From positions 1-26,021 of the forward strand of contig DKME01000172.1 in NCBI GenBank assembly GCA_002469525.1: a stretch of 26,021 bases of DNA, given 5' to 3'. Below, piece by piece: positions 24,441-26,021 of the stretch. Each line of letters begins with the position of its first letter. Position 1 is the stretch's first letter. The translations under genes were made by a program, and so were the position numbers. The notes below the pieces were generated by a model. That model searched no databases. It was not told where the DNA came from and saw only the letters and a program-made list of their open reading frames with translations. Source of the stretch: Actinobacteria bacterium UBA7422 (GTDB lineage Bacteria > Actinomycetota > Actinomycetes > S36-B12).

Positions 24441-25175
24441 TCAGCGAATCCGTGAGGCGAGCTCAATACCGATCCGTTCGTGGGTGTCCCAAGCCCAATG
24501 CATTCCGTCGGGATTCGCGGCACCACTAGCAAGACCTTCGAGAACAATATTTTCGATGTCCACAATAGGAACGCTCATTGAGGCTGCCCAACTAAATGCT
24601 GACGCTCGAGCGGCGGCGTGATACTTCTGGGAGGGGTAATACGAACTGTCATGGGGAGAAGGTGTCATGGCAATAATGGGAATGTCCCCTGAAATCGCCC
24701 GAACCGCCTGCACGATTCTAGTGAGATACCGATCGGTGGCGCTCTGGGGAAGTTGTCGCATGAGCCCACCGGTGACACCCATGATTTTGGGCGCGACTTC
24801 GCGGTAAAGCCGCCTGGTCCGCCGACGCAGTCCGCCGGGGCGCACATATGGCATTCCTTCCCGCAAATATGTCGGTATTACAGCTGGCAACTGGTCCATG
24901 CCGCCAACTTCGATTATCGCGGCACTGGCGCGGGGCAGGTAGTTTCCGAACACAACGGGATCTTTTGTTAACGCCCACCACGAGTCACGGCAGGTCCAGC
25001 CTTCGCGCGCGACAAGGTCAATTTCTACAGGGACTCCAAGACGTAAAGCCAGTTGGCTTGCAGCAACATTAGGAAACAACCGGGGGTCACTCGGAGAGAC
25101 GATTCCTTGGGGACCTTGGAAGGCAAGTGAGTCTCCCAGCACCAACACATGGCGGAGAAGCTGACTTGGATCCAC
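24441..25175 (-). CDS. SGNH/GDSL hydrolase, probable diglucosylglycerate octanoyltransferase (OctT-like)
   Basis: A 244-residue SGNH-fold protein. Block I reads LVLGDSLAFQGP with nucleophile Ser16; the catalytic Asp and His are probably Asp223 and His226 in NPDGMHW. The usual GxND block is replaced by GGMDQLPA (91-94). The pattern GDSLAFxGP, RLFPNVAA, AREGWTCRDSWWALTKDP, GGMDQLPAVIPTYLREG and MTPSPHDSSYYP agrees, from memory, with mycobacterial OctT (Rv2418c). OctT octanoylates diglucosylglycerate, an early step in methylglucose lipopolysaccharide synthesis. Order also fits, since Rv2418c is next to DegV. No gpgS, gpgP or ggH is in the window, so pathway membership is inferred. The start is GTG 25175, only 17 bp from the divergent transporter start; its AGGGGA lies too close to be a good ribosome site, so the start is uncertain. 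Confidence 0.75.
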   Translation of the reverse strand: MDPSQLLRHVLVLGDSLAFQGPQGIVSPSDPRLFPNVAASQLALRLGVPVEIDLVAREGWTCRDSWWALTKDPVVFGNYLPRASAAIIEVGGMDQLPAVIPTYLREGMPYVRPGGLRRRTRRLYREVAPKIMGVTGGLMRQLPQSATDRYLTRIVQAVRAISGDIPIIAMTPSPHDSSYYPSQKYHAAARASAFSWAASMSVPIVDIENIVLEGLASGAANPDGMHWAWDTHERIGIELASRIR

Positions 25176-25180
25176 TCCCC

Positions 25181-25186
25181 TAGTGT
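25181..25186 (+). promoter_or_regulatory. Possible leaderless -10 box for the terminal DMT transporter
   Basis: TAGTGT matches the actinobacterial TANNNT -10 pattern and ends 6 bp before the ATG at 25193-25195, so transcription would start at or next to the start codon. There is no Shine-Dalgarno sequence in front of that ATG. Leaderless mRNAs are common in Actinomycetota. No good -35 box is seen. Confidence 0.4.
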
Positions 25187-25192
25187 GCCGTC

Positions 25193-26021
25193 ATGACTAA
25201 ACGCGGTGCGATCCTGTTCCTCAGCCTTGGTCTCATTTGGGGTCTGCCCTACCTTTTGATCAAGGTGAGCGTTGAGTACCTCTCTCCTGAAGTCATCATC
25301 TTCTTGCGCGTTCTCCTGGCTGCAATGATCTTGATGCCCGTGGTGATTAAGCGTGGCTATTTGCGACAGCTCAAGGGTCATTGGAAATGGGTTTTTGTCT
25401 TCGCAATCGTTGAAATCACTTTCCCGTTCGGGGCTCTCACCTTCGCAGAGCTTCGGTTAAGTAGCTCGATGACCGGTTTGCTGATCGCAGCCGTGCCTAT
25501 TGTCAGTGCGATTTTTGCGTGGCGGCTTGGGATCGACGACCGAATTACCGGCATGCGGGTAGCCGGCCTAGCCGTGGGAATCCTAGGGGTCGCGTCCCTC
25601 GTGGGCTTTGATCTCACCGGCGGTGAGTTACTGTCAGCATCGCTCCTGATCATTACCGTGATCGGTTATGCCCTCGGCCCGATCATTGTGTCCCAAAAGC
25701 TTTCCACCGCACCCGCATTGGCAGCAATCGCAATGGCGACCGCGATCAACACAATTATCTATGCACCTTTTGCGTTTATCAGTCGCCCGACCGAGACCGT
25801 TCCGCTCAATGTCTGGCTTGCCGTTGCCGTCTTGGGAGCCATATGCACAGCCTTGGCTTTCATCCTGTTTTTCTCCCTCGTCGCCGAAGTTGGACCAGCC
25901 CGCACCACAGTCATCACCTACATAAACCCTGCCGTTGCCGTGATCCTGGGCGTGATCGTGCTCAGCGAACCGATCACCCTCGGACTTGTAGTCGGTTTCC
26001 CGCTGATCCTGATCGGGTCCT
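25193..26021 (+). CDS. EamA/DMT-superfamily transporter, cut by window end
   Basis: An open frame from ATG 25193 runs without a stop to the window end, 276 codons, so the C-terminus is missing by perhaps 10-30 residues. It begins MTKRGAILFLSLGLIWG and has about ten hydrophobic helices in two EamA halves. The first-half signature includes FLRVLLAAMILMP, TFAELRLSSSMTGLLIAAVPIVSAI and GLAVGILGVASLVG. The second half includes ARTTVITYINPAVAVILGVIVLSEPITLG, the typical end of an EamA domain. The family exports or imports small metabolites; the substrate is unknown. It is a different paralogue from the one beside era (6120-7022), with little similarity by eye. It diverges from the octT-like gene with only 17 bp between start codons. 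Confidence 0.88.
   Translation, partial: MTKRGAILFLSLGLIWGLPYLLIKVSVEYLSPEVIIFLRVLLAAMILMPVVIKRGYLRQLKGHWKWVFVFAIVEITFPFGALTFAELRLSSSMTGLLIAAVPIVSAIFAWRLGIDDRITGMRVAGLAVGILGVASLVGFDLTGGELLSASLLIITVIGYALGPIIVSQKLSTAPALAAIAMATAINTIIYAPFAFISRPTETVPLNVWLAVAVLGAICTALAFILFFSLVAEVGPARTTVITYINPAVAVILGVIVLSEPITLGLVVGFPLILIGS

Overview
This is an ordinary, densely packed stretch of a bacterial chromosome, almost certainly from an actinomycete (phylum Actinomycetota). From memory, the gene order matches a collapsed version of the Mycobacterium tuberculosis segment from zur (furB) through uppS, recO, era, CNNM/HlyC, ybeY, phoH, rsmE, dnaJ2, hrcA, hemW, lepA, rpsT, holA, comEC, comEA and DegV to octT. leuS beside the comEA-comEC cluster is, as I recall, also seen in Streptomyces. 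Base composition is moderate (about 50-55% GC by eye), intergenic gaps are tiny and 4-nt stop/start overlaps are common. This suggests a compact, perhaps aquatic, actinobacterial genome; the order and genus cannot be fixed from this window. I count 24 protein genes, of which the first and last are cut by the window edges. No rRNA, tRNA, CRISPR array, insertion sequence, prophage or plasmid feature was recognised, and no gap without a gene exceeds 300 bp.

Layout. (1) 1-2387, plus strand: a zinc-uptake operon, the znuA 3' end, znuB and znuC, ending in the zinc regulator zur. (2) 2398-3911, minus strand: recO then uppS, overlapping by 4 nt. (3) 3971-5191, plus strand: a lone AI-2E family transporter, divergent from recO and convergent with era. 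(4) 5200-13161, minus strand: one continuous run hrcA, dnaJ, rsmE, HIT, phoH, ybeY, CNNM transporter, DMT transporter, era. It is headed by a promoter overlapped by a CIRCE operator, and all junctions after dnaJ overlap. (5) 13158-16138, minus strand: lepA then hemW. (6) rpsT at 16300-16560 on the plus strand, facing holA across a shared strong hairpin terminator. (7) 16592-20714, minus strand: comEA, comEC, holA. (8) 20715-20885: a small AT-rich gap with two inverted repeats, one a likely terminator for the DegV gene. (9) 20886-24224, minus strand: leuS then a DegV protein. (10) 24441-25175, minus strand: an SGNH hydrolase that looks like diglucosylglycerate octanoyltransferase (OctT). (11) 25193 to the window end, plus strand: a second DMT-family transporter, start-to-start with the octT-like gene.

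How the genes fit together. ZnuABC imports zinc and Zur, encoded last in the operon, probably represses it. HrcA and DnaJ form a heat-shock module whose promoter carries the HrcA operator; rRNA-maturation and stress genes (rsmE, ybeY, phoH, era) lie downstream in the same transcription unit and could be co-induced by read-through. ComEA and ComEC are the DNA-receptor and channel parts of a natural transformation machine; HolA is the clamp-loader delta subunit. LepA, bS20 and LeuRS serve translation.

I looked for a novel system and did not find a convincing one. The points most worth checking are the octT-like gene without visible pathway partners, the DMT transporter inside the era cluster, the triple 8-bp repeat between hrcA and dnaJ, and the inverted repeats ahead of comEA.
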